Positions 1 through 8,676 of a stretch of DNA of 64,000 bases are shown one piece after another (positions within the stretch are counted from its first letter, which is position 1; each line of letters opens with the position of its first letter). Location: positions 1 to 64,000 of the forward strand of contig DATJRY010000021.1 of the NCBI GenBank assembly GCA_035504415.1. Direction: 5' to 3'. The notes under the pieces were generated by a model. The model worked only from the letters and a program-made list of their open reading frames with translations. It was not told the DNA's origin and did not search any database. Source of the DNA: Candidatus Sulfotelmatobacter sp. (GTDB lineage Bacteria > Vulcanimicrobiota > Vulcanimicrobiia > Vulcanimicrobiales > Vulcanimicrobiaceae). Position numbers and translations under genes: made by a program.

Positions 1-1446
1 CGCGATCGTCACGACCAGCCCGAACTCGGCCAGGAAGCGCCCCGTCTGCCCCGGCAAGAACGCGATCGGCAGGAACACGACGACGTCAACGAGCGTGATC
101 ACGATCGCCGCCGGCCCGATCTCGGTGCGGCCGAGGATCGCGGCGGTGCGCGGCGCCTCACCGTCCTCGAAGTGCCGCTCGACATTCTCCAGCACGACGA
201 TCGAGTCGTCGACCAAGATCCCGATGATCAGGGTCATCGCCAGCAGCGAGACGGTGTCGATGGTGAAGTTGACCATCTTCATCACGAACAGCGTGACGCA
301 CAGCGAGGTCGGGATCGCGATCATCACGACGATCGCGTTGCGCCACGAGCGCAGGAAGAACAGCATCACGATGCCGGTGAAGATGATCGCCTCGATCAGC
401 GTGCGGACGACGCCCTGCAGCTGCTGCTCGGTGTAGACCGACTGCACCGAGAGGACCGAGAACTCGACGTCGGGATAGGTGCGCCGCAGCTGCGGGAGCT
501 CGGCCAAGACGTGCCGCGAAGTATCGACCTCGCTGGTCCCGGCGGACTTCTGCACGTCCAGCTCGACGCACGGGATGCCGTTCGAGTACGCGTAGACGCG
601 CTGCGTCTGATAGCTGTCGTCGACGTTGGCCACGTCCCCGATACGGTACAGGCGCGGCTGGGTCGAGAACACGTTGGTGCTCGCCGTCGAGCTCGACGTG
701 GAGCCGCCCGTGACCAGCAAGTCGGCGACGGTCGGTACGTTCTGGATGTCGCCGCGCACGTCCAGGTTCGTTTCGCGGTTGGGCGAGTAGAGGATGCCGC
801 CCGGCGCGCGAATGTTGTTGTTGGTGATCGAGCTGATGACGTCGGTCAGCGTCAAGCCGGACGCGCTCAGCTCGTTGGGATTGACGTTGACCTGGATCGA
901 CGGCGTGACCGTCCCGTTGGCCTGGACGTACGAGACGCCGGTGACCTGCTCGAGCGACGGCACGATCTTGTTGATCGTCAGCGAGGAAAGGTCACCGGCC
1001 GCCAGCGAGCGCGAGCGCAGCACCAGCGAGACGACGACGGCTTCGCTGGGGTTGTAGAGCGAGATCTGCGGCGACTGGACGTCGTTGGGGATCGAGTGCT
1101 GCGCGTTCTGCACGCGGCCCTGAATCTGCACCAGGTCGTTGTTCTGGTCGGAGCTGAGCTGGAAGACCGCGACGATCGACGCCTGGCCGGGTTGGATCGA
1201 CGTCTCGAGGTAGTCGAGCTGCGGCGCGCCGGCCATCTGATCTTCCAGCGGCCGCACGATCGCGTCGCGCATCTCGGTCGTCGAAGCGCCCGGATAGGTG
1301 ACCAGCACCTGGATCGAGGGCGTGTCGGTGCTCGGAAACTGCTGCTGCACGAGCGTCGTCGCCGCGATGGTGCCGGCCAGCAGCACCAGCGCGAGGAAGA
1401 CCGTGACCAGCGTCGGGCGCTGGACGAACAGCCGGGTCAACGACAT
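1..1446 (-). CDS. RND efflux transporter, second pump of the operon (C-terminus beyond window)
   Basis: This is the N-terminal 482 codons of an AcrB/MdtC-type inner-membrane proton antiporter; the rest lies beyond base 1. It opens with MSLTRLFVQRPTLVTVF, the usual cytoplasmic start and first membrane helix, followed by the pore-domain signature FPSTDTPSIQVLVTYPGAS. The TM4 proton-relay motif VDDSIVVLENVERH (paired Asp) is intact. The sequence breaks off near TM5. The ATG at 1446 directly abuts the TAG of the upstream pump (TAGATG), so translation is probably coupled. Unlike its neighbour, its docking-domain loop before RIGDVANVDDSY is short, about 20 residues. Family knowledge: tandem RND pumps such as MdtB/MdtC can form heterotrimers; that this pair does so is inference. 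Confidence 0.95.
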   Translation of the reverse strand, partial: MSLTRLFVQRPTLVTVFLALVLLAGTIAATTLVQQQFPSTDTPSIQVLVTYPGASTTEMRDAIVRPLEDQMAGAPQLDYLETSIQPGQASIVAVFQLSSDQNNDLVQIQGRVQNAQHSIPNDVQSPQISLYNPSEAVVVSLVLRSRSLAAGDLSSLTINKIVPSLEQVTGVSYVQANGTVTPSIQVNVNPNELSASGLTLTDVISSITNNNIRAPGGILYSPNRETNLDVRGDIQNVPTVADLLVTGGSTSSSTASTNVFSTQPRLYRIGDVANVDDSYQTQRVYAYSNGIPCVELDVQKSAGTSEVDTSRHVLAELPQLRRTYPDVEFSVLSVQSVYTEQQLQGVVRTLIEAIIFTGIVMLFFLRSWRNAIVVMIAIPTSLCVTLFVMKMVNFTIDTVSLLAMTLIIGILVDDSIVVLENVERHFEDGEAPRTAAILGRTEIGPAAIVITLVDVVVFLPIAFLPGQTGRFLAEFGLVVTIA

Positions 1447-4400
1447 CTAGGTGGTCTCCACGGGCTGCTCGTGCGTATGCGCGTCGGCGGCCAGGCGTTC
1501 GAGCGAGATCTTCTCAGGTGGGCCGGGCGCGAGCCAGACGTACATGACCGGGACCAGCACCAGCGTCAGCACCAGCGAGCTGCTCAGGCCGCCGATCACG
1601 ACCGTCCCCAGCGAGCGTTTCGCGGCGTCGGTCGGATCGAGCGCGAGCGCGAGCGGCAACATGCCGGCGATCATCGAGAGCGTCGTCATCAGGATCGGCC
1701 GGAAACGCTCGCGGGCCGACTGTTTGATCGCGGTGACCTTGTCGAGCCCTTCCTCGACTTTCAAGATCGCGAAGTCGACCAGCAGGATCCCGTTCTTGCT
1801 GACGAGCCCGACCAGCATGACCGTGCCGATCAGCGAGAACAGGTTGAGCGTCTGCCCCGTCAGCGCCAGCGCTCCCAGCGCGCCGATCGAGGCGACGGGG
1901 ATCGCGAACATGATGACCAGCGGGACGCGATAGGCGTTGTAGAGCGCGACCATCAGCAGATAGACGAGCCCCAGCGAGAGGATCAGCGAGGTACCCAGGC
2001 CGTTGACGGTCTGGAAGGTGCTCTGCTGCTGGCCGCCCGCGGCCGCGGCGACGCTGACCGTGTTCGGCAGGTGCAGCGCCGCGACGCGCTCCATGAACGC
2101 GCGCTGCACGCGCGAGACCGTGTAGCCCGGCTGCACGTTGGCGCCGATGTGGATGACGGTCTGGCGGTTGATGCGGGTCAGCAGCGCCTCTTCGGGATCG
2201 TTCTGCAGCGTCGCGAAATCGCTCAGGTGCACGATCTTGCCGTTGAGCGCGCGCACGGGCAGCTGGGTGAGCGTCGACATCTGGTACTGATCGGCCATCG
2301 GGTAGAGCACCTGGACGTACTTCGTTCCGGTGCCGTCGCTGGCGTCGAACTGGGTCGCCAGCGTGCCGCCGAAGGCCGCGCGCACAGCCTGCGCCGCCGA
2401 CCCGATCTGCACGTCGAGCGCCCGCGCCCGGTCGCGGTTGAAGACGATGTCGAGCTGCGGCGAGAGCTGGAGCGCGGAGCTGTTGACGTTCATCGCGCCC
2501 GGCGTGTCCTGCAACGCTTCCAGCACTTTCGGCGCGTAGGCGTCCGGCTCGCCGCGCGTCGCGCTGACGGCGACGTCGATCGGCTGCTGGTTGCCGCCGC
2601 GCGTCCCCGTCGCCGGCACCGCGAAGACGCGCGCGGCCGGCACCTCCTGGTGGCCGATGCGGTTCATCATCGCGGCGATCTGCGCGGTCGTATGCGTGCG
2701 GTTGAGGTCGAGGACGACGCGGATCTGCCCGTTCGAGCCCAAGTTGACGCCGCCGCCGAAGCCGGCCTGCGCGCTGCCCGAGGTCGAGGTGATCGTATCG
2801 ACGTCCGGCAGCTGCAGGAAGCGCGCCGAAAGCTTGCGGACCGCGGCGTCGGTCGTCGTCAGCGGCGTTCCGGTCGGAAATTGGATCGTGCAGAAGATTT
2901 GGCCGCGGTCGACCGCCGGGATGAACTCGAAGCCGATGAACCCGAGCGGGATCAGCGCGATCGCGCCCAGCGTCAAGGCGATCGCGCTGCCGAACACGAC
3001 CCACGAGAGGCGCAGCGCCGCCGGCAGGATGCGCTCGGCATAGAACGAGCGCAGCCGCTCGAAGCCGCGGGTGAAGGCGTTGATGAAGCCGGGAACCTTC
3101 CAGGTCGAGAGCAGCGACCAGTTACCGGCCAGCGACGGCGTCACCGTGAACGAGACGGCCAGCGAGGTCAAGGTCGCGATGGTGACGACCAAACCGAACT
3201 CGGCCAGGAACCGCCCGACCTGTCCCGGCAGGAACGCGATCGGCAAGAACACGACGACGTCGACCAAGGTGATGATGATGGCCGCCGGACCGATCTCGGC
3301 GCGGCCCAACACCGCGGCGACGCGCGGCGGTTCGCCGCCGTCCTCGTAGTGGCGCTCGATGTTTTCCAGCACGACGATCGAGTCGTCGACGAGAATCCCG
3401 ATGATCAGCGTCATCGCCAACAGCGAGACGGTGTCGATGGTGAAGTTCACCAGCCGCATCACGAACAGCGTGACCAGCAGCGAGGTCGGGATCGCGATCA
3501 TCACGACCACGGCGTTGCGCCACGAGCGCAGGAAGAACACCATCGCGATGCCGGTGAAGATGATCCCTTGCAGCAGCGTCTTGAGCACGCCGACCAGCTG
3601 CTGCTGGGTGTAGGTCGCCTCGTTGTTGAGGACCTTGAACTGCACGTTCGGGAACTGGGCTTCGATGGCGGGGAGCGCGTCGACGACGTTCTGCGCCGCC
3701 GTCACCTCGCTGGCGCCGGTGGCCTTCTGCGCCTGCAGCGTGATCGCGGGCTTGGCGTCGACGTACGAGGCGACGCGCTTGGGCTCGTAGCTGTCGTCGA
3801 CGTTCGCGACGTCGCCGATGCGCGGCAACAGGGCCGATTGCGAGTACGGGTTGGTCGCGTCGGAGGCGAGCCCGGAGGACGCGCCGCCGCTGCCGGTCGC
3901 CAGCGCCGGGATCCCCGCGCCGCTCTCACCGGTCATCGCCGGCGGCGCGACGTTGCTGGTCGTCGGCGGCGTCACGGCGCTGGGCGCGGTGGTCGGCGGC
4001 GCCGTCACGCTCGACGACGGCGCGATCTGTGCGGCCGGCGGCCCGGTCGCGACCGCGATCGGCGGGACGACGACGGCCGGCAGCGGCGTGGACACGCCGC
4101 CGGCGCTCGCGCCGGCGTTGGTGTTCGCCGCGGCGCCGCTGGCGGCCGCGTTCGACGACGCGGTGCCGGCCGCGTTGCTGGCGGCCGAGACGGTCTGCGA
4201 GGTCGTGGCGCTCAGCGACGAGTCGCTGCTCGGGAGATTGGTGGTCGTCACCAGCGCGGAGCCGCTGCCGGCGCTGGTCGTCGCGCTGGTCGAGCTGCTC
4301 GGCGCGCCGGCGCTCGACGAGCCCCCGGCGCCCGACGCGGCAGCGCCCGCGCCGGCCTGGCCGCCACCGCCGATCGGCGCGGGGGTCGCGGTCGCGCCGG

Positions 4401-5262
4401 CGGTCGAGGCGGCGGCGTTCGAGAGCGAGAGCGCCTGGTTCGTGCTGCCGCTCAGATTCGAGTACTTCTGGTTGACGGCACCCGAGGGCGAGGTCGCGCC
4501 TTGCAGCACGGCGGTCGAGCCGGCCAGCAGCAGGTTCTCGATCGACGGCACGGTTTGGATGTCGCCGCGCACGTCGATCGTGGTCTCGCGGTTGCCCAAA
4601 TACGCGATGCCGCCCGGCGCGCGCACGTTGTTGGCTTGGATCGAGCTGACGACGTCGGTGGTCGTGAAGCCCCACGCACTGAGCTTGTTCGGATCGACGT
4701 CGACCTCGAGCGCCGGCGTGACCGTTCCGTTGGCGCTGACGTTCGAGATGCCGTCGACCTGTTCGAGCGCCGGGACGATCTCGTTGGTCACCACGCCCGA
4801 GAGCTGCGGCAGGTTGAGCGAACGCGAGGTGACCGCGATGGTGACGACGTTGATCTGCGCCGGATCGAAGGTGCGCACCGTCGGCGCGGGCAGGTCCTGC
4901 GGCAGCGCCGACTTCGCGGTCTGAATGCGGTCCTGGACCTCGGTCAAGTCGGTGGTCTGGTTCGACTCCAGCGTGAACGTCGCCGAGATCGTGGCTTGGT
5001 TCTGTTGGATCGAGGTGTTGAGGTGGTCGAGGTCGGGCGCGCCGGCGATCGCGTCCTCGACCGGAATGACGACCGAGTCACGCAGCTCGGACGGCGAGGC
5101 TCCCGGATACGCGACGCTGACCGTGACGGTCGGAAAGTCGATGTTCGGGAACTGCTGCTGGACCAGCGTCGCCAGCGAGAACGAGCCGACGAGCGCGATC
5201 AGCGCCACCAGCACGAACACCAGCGGCGGCCGATTGACGAAGAGCTGCGTGACGCGCTGCAT
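1447..5262 (-). CDS. RND efflux transporter with a large Ser/Ala/Gly-rich insertion
   Basis: AcrB/MdtB-type pump of 1,271 residues, against about 1,030-1,050 for the family. The core is normal: first helix near residues 10-30, pore domain, TM4 relay LVDDSIVVLENIERH, and C-terminal helices ending at residues VETT. The excess is a low-complexity stretch of roughly residues 250-478, rich in Ser, Ala, Gly, Thr and Pro, placed where the paralogue has a loop of about 20 residues before RIGDVANVDDSY, in the periplasmic docking domain. I chose the ATG at 5262, which shares its A with the TGA of the adaptor gene (TGATG); a GTG one codon upstream is also possible. It is the middle gene of adaptor-RND-RND. 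Substrate unknown. Confidence 0.93.
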   Translation of the reverse strand: MQRVTQLFVNRPPLVFVLVALIALVGSFSLATLVQQQFPNIDFPTVTVSVAYPGASPSELRDSVVIPVEDAIAGAPDLDHLNTSIQQNQATISATFTLESNQTTDLTEVQDRIQTAKSALPQDLPAPTVRTFDPAQINVVTIAVTSRSLNLPQLSGVVTNEIVPALEQVDGISNVSANGTVTPALEVDVDPNKLSAWGFTTTDVVSSIQANNVRAPGGIAYLGNRETTIDVRGDIQTVPSIENLLLAGSTAVLQGATSPSGAVNQKYSNLSGSTNQALSLSNAAASTAGATATPAPIGGGGQAGAGAAASGAGGSSSAGAPSSSTSATTSAGSGSALVTTTNLPSSDSSLSATTSQTVSAASNAAGTASSNAAASGAAANTNAGASAGGVSTPLPAVVVPPIAVATGPPAAQIAPSSSVTAPPTTAPSAVTPPTTSNVAPPAMTGESGAGIPALATGSGGASSGLASDATNPYSQSALLPRIGDVANVDDSYEPKRVASYVDAKPAITLQAQKATGASEVTAAQNVVDALPAIEAQFPNVQFKVLNNEATYTQQQLVGVLKTLLQGIIFTGIAMVFFLRSWRNAVVVMIAIPTSLLVTLFVMRLVNFTIDTVSLLAMTLIIGILVDDSIVVLENIERHYEDGGEPPRVAAVLGRAEIGPAAIIITLVDVVVFLPIAFLPGQVGRFLAEFGLVVTIATLTSLAVSFTVTPSLAGNWSLLSTWKVPGFINAFTRGFERLRSFYAERILPAALRLSWVVFGSAIALTLGAIALIPLGFIGFEFIPAVDRGQIFCTIQFPTGTPLTTTDAAVRKLSARFLQLPDVDTITSTSGSAQAGFGGGVNLGSNGQIRVVLDLNRTHTTAQIAAMMNRIGHQEVPAARVFAVPATGTRGGNQQPIDVAVSATRGEPDAYAPKVLEALQDTPGAMNVNSSALQLSPQLDIVFNRDRARALDVQIGSAAQAVRAAFGGTLATQFDASDGTGTKYVQVLYPMADQYQMSTLTQLPVRALNGKIVHLSDFATLQNDPEEALLTRINRQTVIHIGANVQPGYTVSRVQRAFMERVAALHLPNTVSVAAAAGGQQQSTFQTVNGLGTSLILSLGLVYLLMVALYNAYRVPLVIMFAIPVASIGALGALALTGQTLNLFSLIGTVMLVGLVSKNGILLVDFAILKVEEGLDKVTAIKQSARERFRPILMTTLSMIAGMLPLALALDPTDAAKRSLGTVVIGGLSSSLVLTLVLVPVMYVWLAPGPPEKISLERLAADAHTHEQPVETT

Positions 5263-6590
5263 CACTCCTCGGCGAGGGACTGCCCGTCGGAGAGCCCGAG
5301 CTGCCCGTTGCTGACGACCTGCTGACCCGCCTTGACCCCGCTGACGATCGAGGTCGTGCCGTCGGAGCCGAGCTCGCGCACGTGCACCGTCTTGGCGACC
5401 ACGTCGACGACGTTGTCCTGCGCGATCATGATCGTGGTGTGGGTGTCGTCGAGGAACGCGGTGGTCGGAATGCCGACGCCGCTGACGGGCGGCAGCGACG
5501 CGGTCGCCGTCACCGGCAGGCCGGATTGCAGCCTGCCGTCGGCGTTGGTGACCAGCACCTTGACGGTGAAGTTCGTCGAACCCGGCGTGACCTGGCCCAG
5601 CACCGCGACGACCTTGCCGGTGTAGGTGGTCGAGTTGGTGCCGGCGACGACGAGCGAGACCGGCGCGCCAACCGGGATCGCGAACGTATCGGAGCTCGAC
5701 GCGTTCAGCATCGCGTAGACCTGGTCGAGCCGCTGCAGGGTGAAGATCGTGCGCGAGCCCGGGTACTCACCCGGGTTGAGGTTGCGGTTGATCACCACGC
5801 CGTCGATCGGCGAGACGATCGTCGCGCGCGAGATCTCGGCCTGGTACTGCCGCACCGTGGCCTGCGCCTGCGCGACGGCGGCGTGCGCCGCGCGCGCGTC
5901 GGCGACCGCCGAGGCGACGTTCGAGGCCTGCAGGCCTTGGTTCGCGGTGCCGTTGACGTTCTGGTTCAAGATCGCCGACTGCAGCGCGGCCTGCGCGTTG
6001 CGCAGCGCGGCCTGGTCGTTGAGCACCTGCGTCTGCTGCTGCTCGAGCGCCTGCTGCGCGATGTAGCCGTTGGCGATCAGCAGCCGGTCGCGGGCCAAGT
6101 TGGCCTGATCGTTGGTGAGGTTCTGCTGCGCCTGCGCGACGGCCGCGCGCGCCGACTGCACCGAGTTGCCGCCCTGACCGATGTTCAGCGTCGCGGTGTA
6201 ACGCGTCTGCGCGACCTTGGCGTCGTCCGATTCCGCCGTGCGCTGGTCGGCGACGACCGTCGCCTGCGCTTGCGCCAACTGCGCTTGCAGGTCGGCGGTG
6301 TCGAGCACGGCCAGCACCTCACCGGTGTGGATCCGGTCGCCCTCGTTGACGTTGACGACGTCGGTCGGTTCGGAGAGCGAGCTCGTGATCGCGACGTTGA
6401 GCAGCGGTGCGACCACGCCGGAGATCGTCGAGGTGGCCCGGACGGTCGTTTCACGCGCCGCGGTCGTCGGGATCGGATTCGGCGAGGCCTGGCCGCGCAG
6501 CCCGCGCCGGCCGGCGCCGCCGCGGTTGCAGCCCGCCACCAGCACGGCGAGGACGAGCGCGGTCACGAGAATGGTTCGGGTACGGTTCAT
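5262..6590 (-). CDS. RND periplasmic adaptor lipoprotein (HlyD/AcrA family)
   Basis: Membrane-fusion subunit linking the two RND pumps to an outer-membrane channel. The ATG at 6590 gives a lipoprotein signal with lipobox LVAGC (Cys21), which fixes this start; the frame stays open upstream but has no signal logic. Next come a barrel-sandwich half (VVNVNEGDRIHTGEVLAVLD), an Ala/Gln-rich helical hairpin at about residues 85-225, the second half-motif SPIDGVVINRNLNPGEYPG, and a beta-barrel/membrane-proximal region to residue 442. It is the first gene of the operon and overlaps the first pump by one base. No outer-membrane channel gene is visible; it may lie to the left of the window. Confidence 0.93.
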   Translation of the reverse strand: MNRTRTILVTALVLAVLVAGCNRGGAGRRGLRGQASPNPIPTTAARETTVRATSTISGVVAPLLNVAITSSLSEPTDVVNVNEGDRIHTGEVLAVLDTADLQAQLAQAQATVVADQRTAESDDAKVAQTRYTATLNIGQGGNSVQSARAAVAQAQQNLTNDQANLARDRLLIANGYIAQQALEQQQTQVLNDQAALRNAQAALQSAILNQNVNGTANQGLQASNVASAVADARAAHAAVAQAQATVRQYQAEISRATIVSPIDGVVINRNLNPGEYPGSRTIFTLQRLDQVYAMLNASSSDTFAIPVGAPVSLVVAGTNSTTYTGKVVAVLGQVTPGSTNFTVKVLVTNADGRLQSGLPVTATASLPPVSGVGIPTTAFLDDTHTTIMIAQDNVVDVVAKTVHVRELGSDGTTSIVSGVKAGQQVVSNGQLGLSDGQSLAEE

Positions 6591-6759
6591 CGGCCCTCGG
6601 GGGTCGGCGGCGTGGAGGCAGAATCGAGAGTATGGCCGCCGAGCCTGTGGATTCCCCGAGGCGGGCGGCCGCGCATCCCGAGGTGCCGCTGAAACTCGGG
6701 AAGCCCTGCAAGCGTACCCGTGGCGAGACGCGTTTCGCCCTACGGAGCATGAGCATCGC

Positions 6760-7335
6760 ATGAACGCCGCCGCCGACTACGCCGCCGCCGCCGCGCAGCT
6801 GACCCGCACGCTGCCGGCCTACGTCGCGTACACGGACCGGACCGAGGGCGGCTTCGGGCCCTTCCACGGCGGCCAGAGCTCGAAGGTGGTGGTGCACGTT
6901 CCGGACGGACGGGTCATCAGCGGCCATCCCGCCACGGTGCACTTCGGGACCGGCAACTGGCGCGAAGCGGAGCTGCTGACCAACCCGCCGTTCCGGCCCG
7001 CGTGCTACGCGCCGACGGACGCCCAGGCCGCCACCTTCGACGGCAAGCCGGCCGAGCGGATCGCGCTGCGCCCGCGCTGCCGGACGGGAGAGGACGACGC
7101 CGACTTCACCGTCCTCTACGTCGATCCGAACAGTCGCGCGCCGCTCGCGGTCGTCGGCACGGACGACGACAAGGACGTCCAGGCGCGGGTCGAGGAGCGC
7201 TTCATCGCCGTCGACGGCTACACGGTTCCCGCCGGGCTGCACGTGAAGGTCAAGGGCGAGGGCTGGATGGGCTGGCTCGACGTGACCGCCAACGTGGAGC
7301 TGAGCGACTACCGCTTCAGCGCGACGCCGCTCTAA
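6760..7335 (+). CDS. Hypothetical protein, 191 residues
   Basis: I do not recognise the family. The product begins MNAAADYAAAAAQLTRTLPAY and has no convincing signal peptide. The rest alternates hydrophobic and polar residues in a way that suggests a beta-rich fold (for example SSKVVVHVPDGRVISGHPA and LHVKVKGEGWMGWLDVTA). Reading frame and GC-rich third positions are consistent along its length. A GGAG lies at 6743-6746, about 13 bases before the ATG at 6760. It is divergent from the efflux operon and convergent with the DUF1254 gene, with only 4 bases between the stops. A LolA/LppX-like barrel is possible but cannot be shown here. Confidence 0.7.
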   Translation: MNAAADYAAAAAQLTRTLPAYVAYTDRTEGGFGPFHGGQSSKVVVHVPDGRVISGHPATVHFGTGNWREAELLTNPPFRPACYAPTDAQAATFDGKPAERIALRPRCRTGEDDADFTVLYVDPNSRAPLAVVGTDDDKDVQARVEERFIAVDGYTVPAGLHVKVKGEGWMGWLDVTANVELSDYRFSATPL

Positions 7336-7339
7336 GGGC

Positions 7340-8659
7340 TCACGTCAGCGCGGGCGGAATCCAGCTGCCGTTCAGCGCCGCCGGATCGGGCCAATAGAGG
7401 CGCAAGAGCAGCGTGTACGGCCCGGCGGGCGCCGGCAGCCAGTTGGCGCGCCGAGCCGCGTCGGCCGGCGGATCGGCACCGAGCTCGAGCGTCAGCCCGC
7501 CGTCGGCGTCCGCCACCAACGGATCGCCGTCGCGCAGCGCGTACCGGTCGAGCGCGTTCGGCACCAGGTAGCCGTCGGTGTCGTACATCGTCAGCGACCA
7601 GAAGCCGCGCTGGGGCGGCAGCGCGCCGGGTGCGAAGCGCAGCCGGCGCCGGCCTTGCGAGCGCGTCGCATAGTAGAGCGCGTCGGCCGGCAGGTTCGCG
7701 GCGATGCCGTACGCGGCGACCCGCGCGCGCAGCAGGTCGTCGGCACCGAAGTTCGCGGTGCGCGGATCCGAGCGCAGCCAGAACGTCGCCGTCAGCGGCA
7801 ACGAGCGCACGTCGAGCGTCGTGATCTCGCGCAGCGCCGCCGCCGGCGCGGACTGCAGCGCCGCTTGCGCGCTCGGCGAGAGCGCGGCCATCTGCACGGG
7901 CCCCCCGGGCTCGATCCCCAGTTGCGCGAGGTCGCGCAAGCCCGCACCGTCGCCGGACGGCGGCGGATTTCCCACCAGGCGCGCCGCGGCCAGCGAGAAG
8001 AACGCTTGGGCGCTCATCGCCGCGACCAGGTCGCCGAGCTTGACCGGATCGCTCGCCGCATGCGAGACGCCGGGGGCGGCGTTGCCGCCGGCCAGCGGCC
8101 GCAGCGTGAAGCCGTCTTGCAGCGCGTGGACGGCGGCGAGGTCGGCCCCGGCGTGCAGCGCGATCCGGTTGAAGATCCAGCACGCGTCGGTCGGCGCGTC
8201 GACGCGGCGCACGCCGCGCAGCGCCACGTGCTGGCCGGGTCGCGCGAAGACGAGCTGCTGCGCGGCCCCGCCGCCGGTGCGCGTGCCGGGGTCGGCGAAC
8301 ACGTTCGTCCACGCGTCCATCACCTCGCACACGTAGAAGTGCCCGGCGCTGGCGGGTATGGTGAGCAGCACCGGTCCGTTGCGCAAGTCGAGGAACGCGC
8401 TCGAGTACAGCGTGTCGACGTTGGGGCGCACGATGAACCGGTTGGCCGGCGTCGCGAGCGCGCGATCGTGGCGGAATTGATTCGGCGCGGTCGCGGTGAG
8501 CTGATGCCGCTCGGTCAGCGCGACCAGCACCAGCGGATAGGCGAAGACGTAGGCGCGGATCGCGGCCTCGGTCAGGTCGTCGCCGGGAGCGGCCCCGGCC
8601 GCGCCGCCGGTCGCGGCCAGCGCGGCCGCGGAGCCGGCGAGAAAGAGGCTGCGTCGCAT
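7340..8659 (-). CDS. DUF1254/DUF1214 domain protein, exported
   Basis: 439-residue protein of the DUF1254 (N-terminal) plus DUF1214 (C-terminal) type. It has a twin-arginine-like leader MRRSLFLAGSAAALAATGG, then the DUF1254 region (AYVFAYPLVLVALTERHQ, RPNVDTLYSSAFLDLRNGP) and the DUF1214 region (FWSLTMYDTDGYLVPN, with LLRLYWP near the C-terminus). These motifs are typical of the family; the biochemical role is not established. An AAGAGG ribosome site precedes the ATG. It starts 17 bases after the ppdK stop on the same strand, so co-transcription with ppdK is likely, although no functional link is obvious. Confidence 0.85.
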   Translation of the reverse strand: MRRSLFLAGSAAALAATGGAAGAAPGDDLTEAAIRAYVFAYPLVLVALTERHQLTATAPNQFRHDRALATPANRFIVRPNVDTLYSSAFLDLRNGPVLLTIPASAGHFYVCEVMDAWTNVFADPGTRTGGGAAQQLVFARPGQHVALRGVRRVDAPTDACWIFNRIALHAGADLAAVHALQDGFTLRPLAGGNAAPGVSHAASDPVKLGDLVAAMSAQAFFSLAAARLVGNPPPSGDGAGLRDLAQLGIEPGGPVQMAALSPSAQAALQSAPAAALREITTLDVRSLPLTATFWLRSDPRTANFGADDLLRARVAAYGIAANLPADALYYATRSQGRRRLRFAPGALPPQRGFWSLTMYDTDGYLVPNALDRYALRDGDPLVADADGGLTLELGADPPADAARRANWLPAPAGPYTLLLRLYWPDPAALNGSWIPPALT

Positions 8660-8676
8660 GCGCAGCCTCTTAGCCG

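Noticed and set aside
3832-4518. The repetitive-looking GC-rich stretch as a CRISPR array or minisatellite
   Set aside because: No regular repeat-spacer unit; it is low-complexity coding sequence in frame with the RND pump.
172-5325. Very long open frame (about 1,700 codons) on the plus strand opposite the RND genes
   Set aside because: Its product is almost all Arg, Asp, His, Gln and Gly, with no domains, the usual antisense shadow of GC-rich genes. The minus-strand frames encode clear RND proteins.
6591-6761. Upstream 57-codon extension of the RND adaptor
   Set aside because: It would bury the lipoprotein signal MNRTRT...LVAGC internally; the lipobox fixes the start at 6590.
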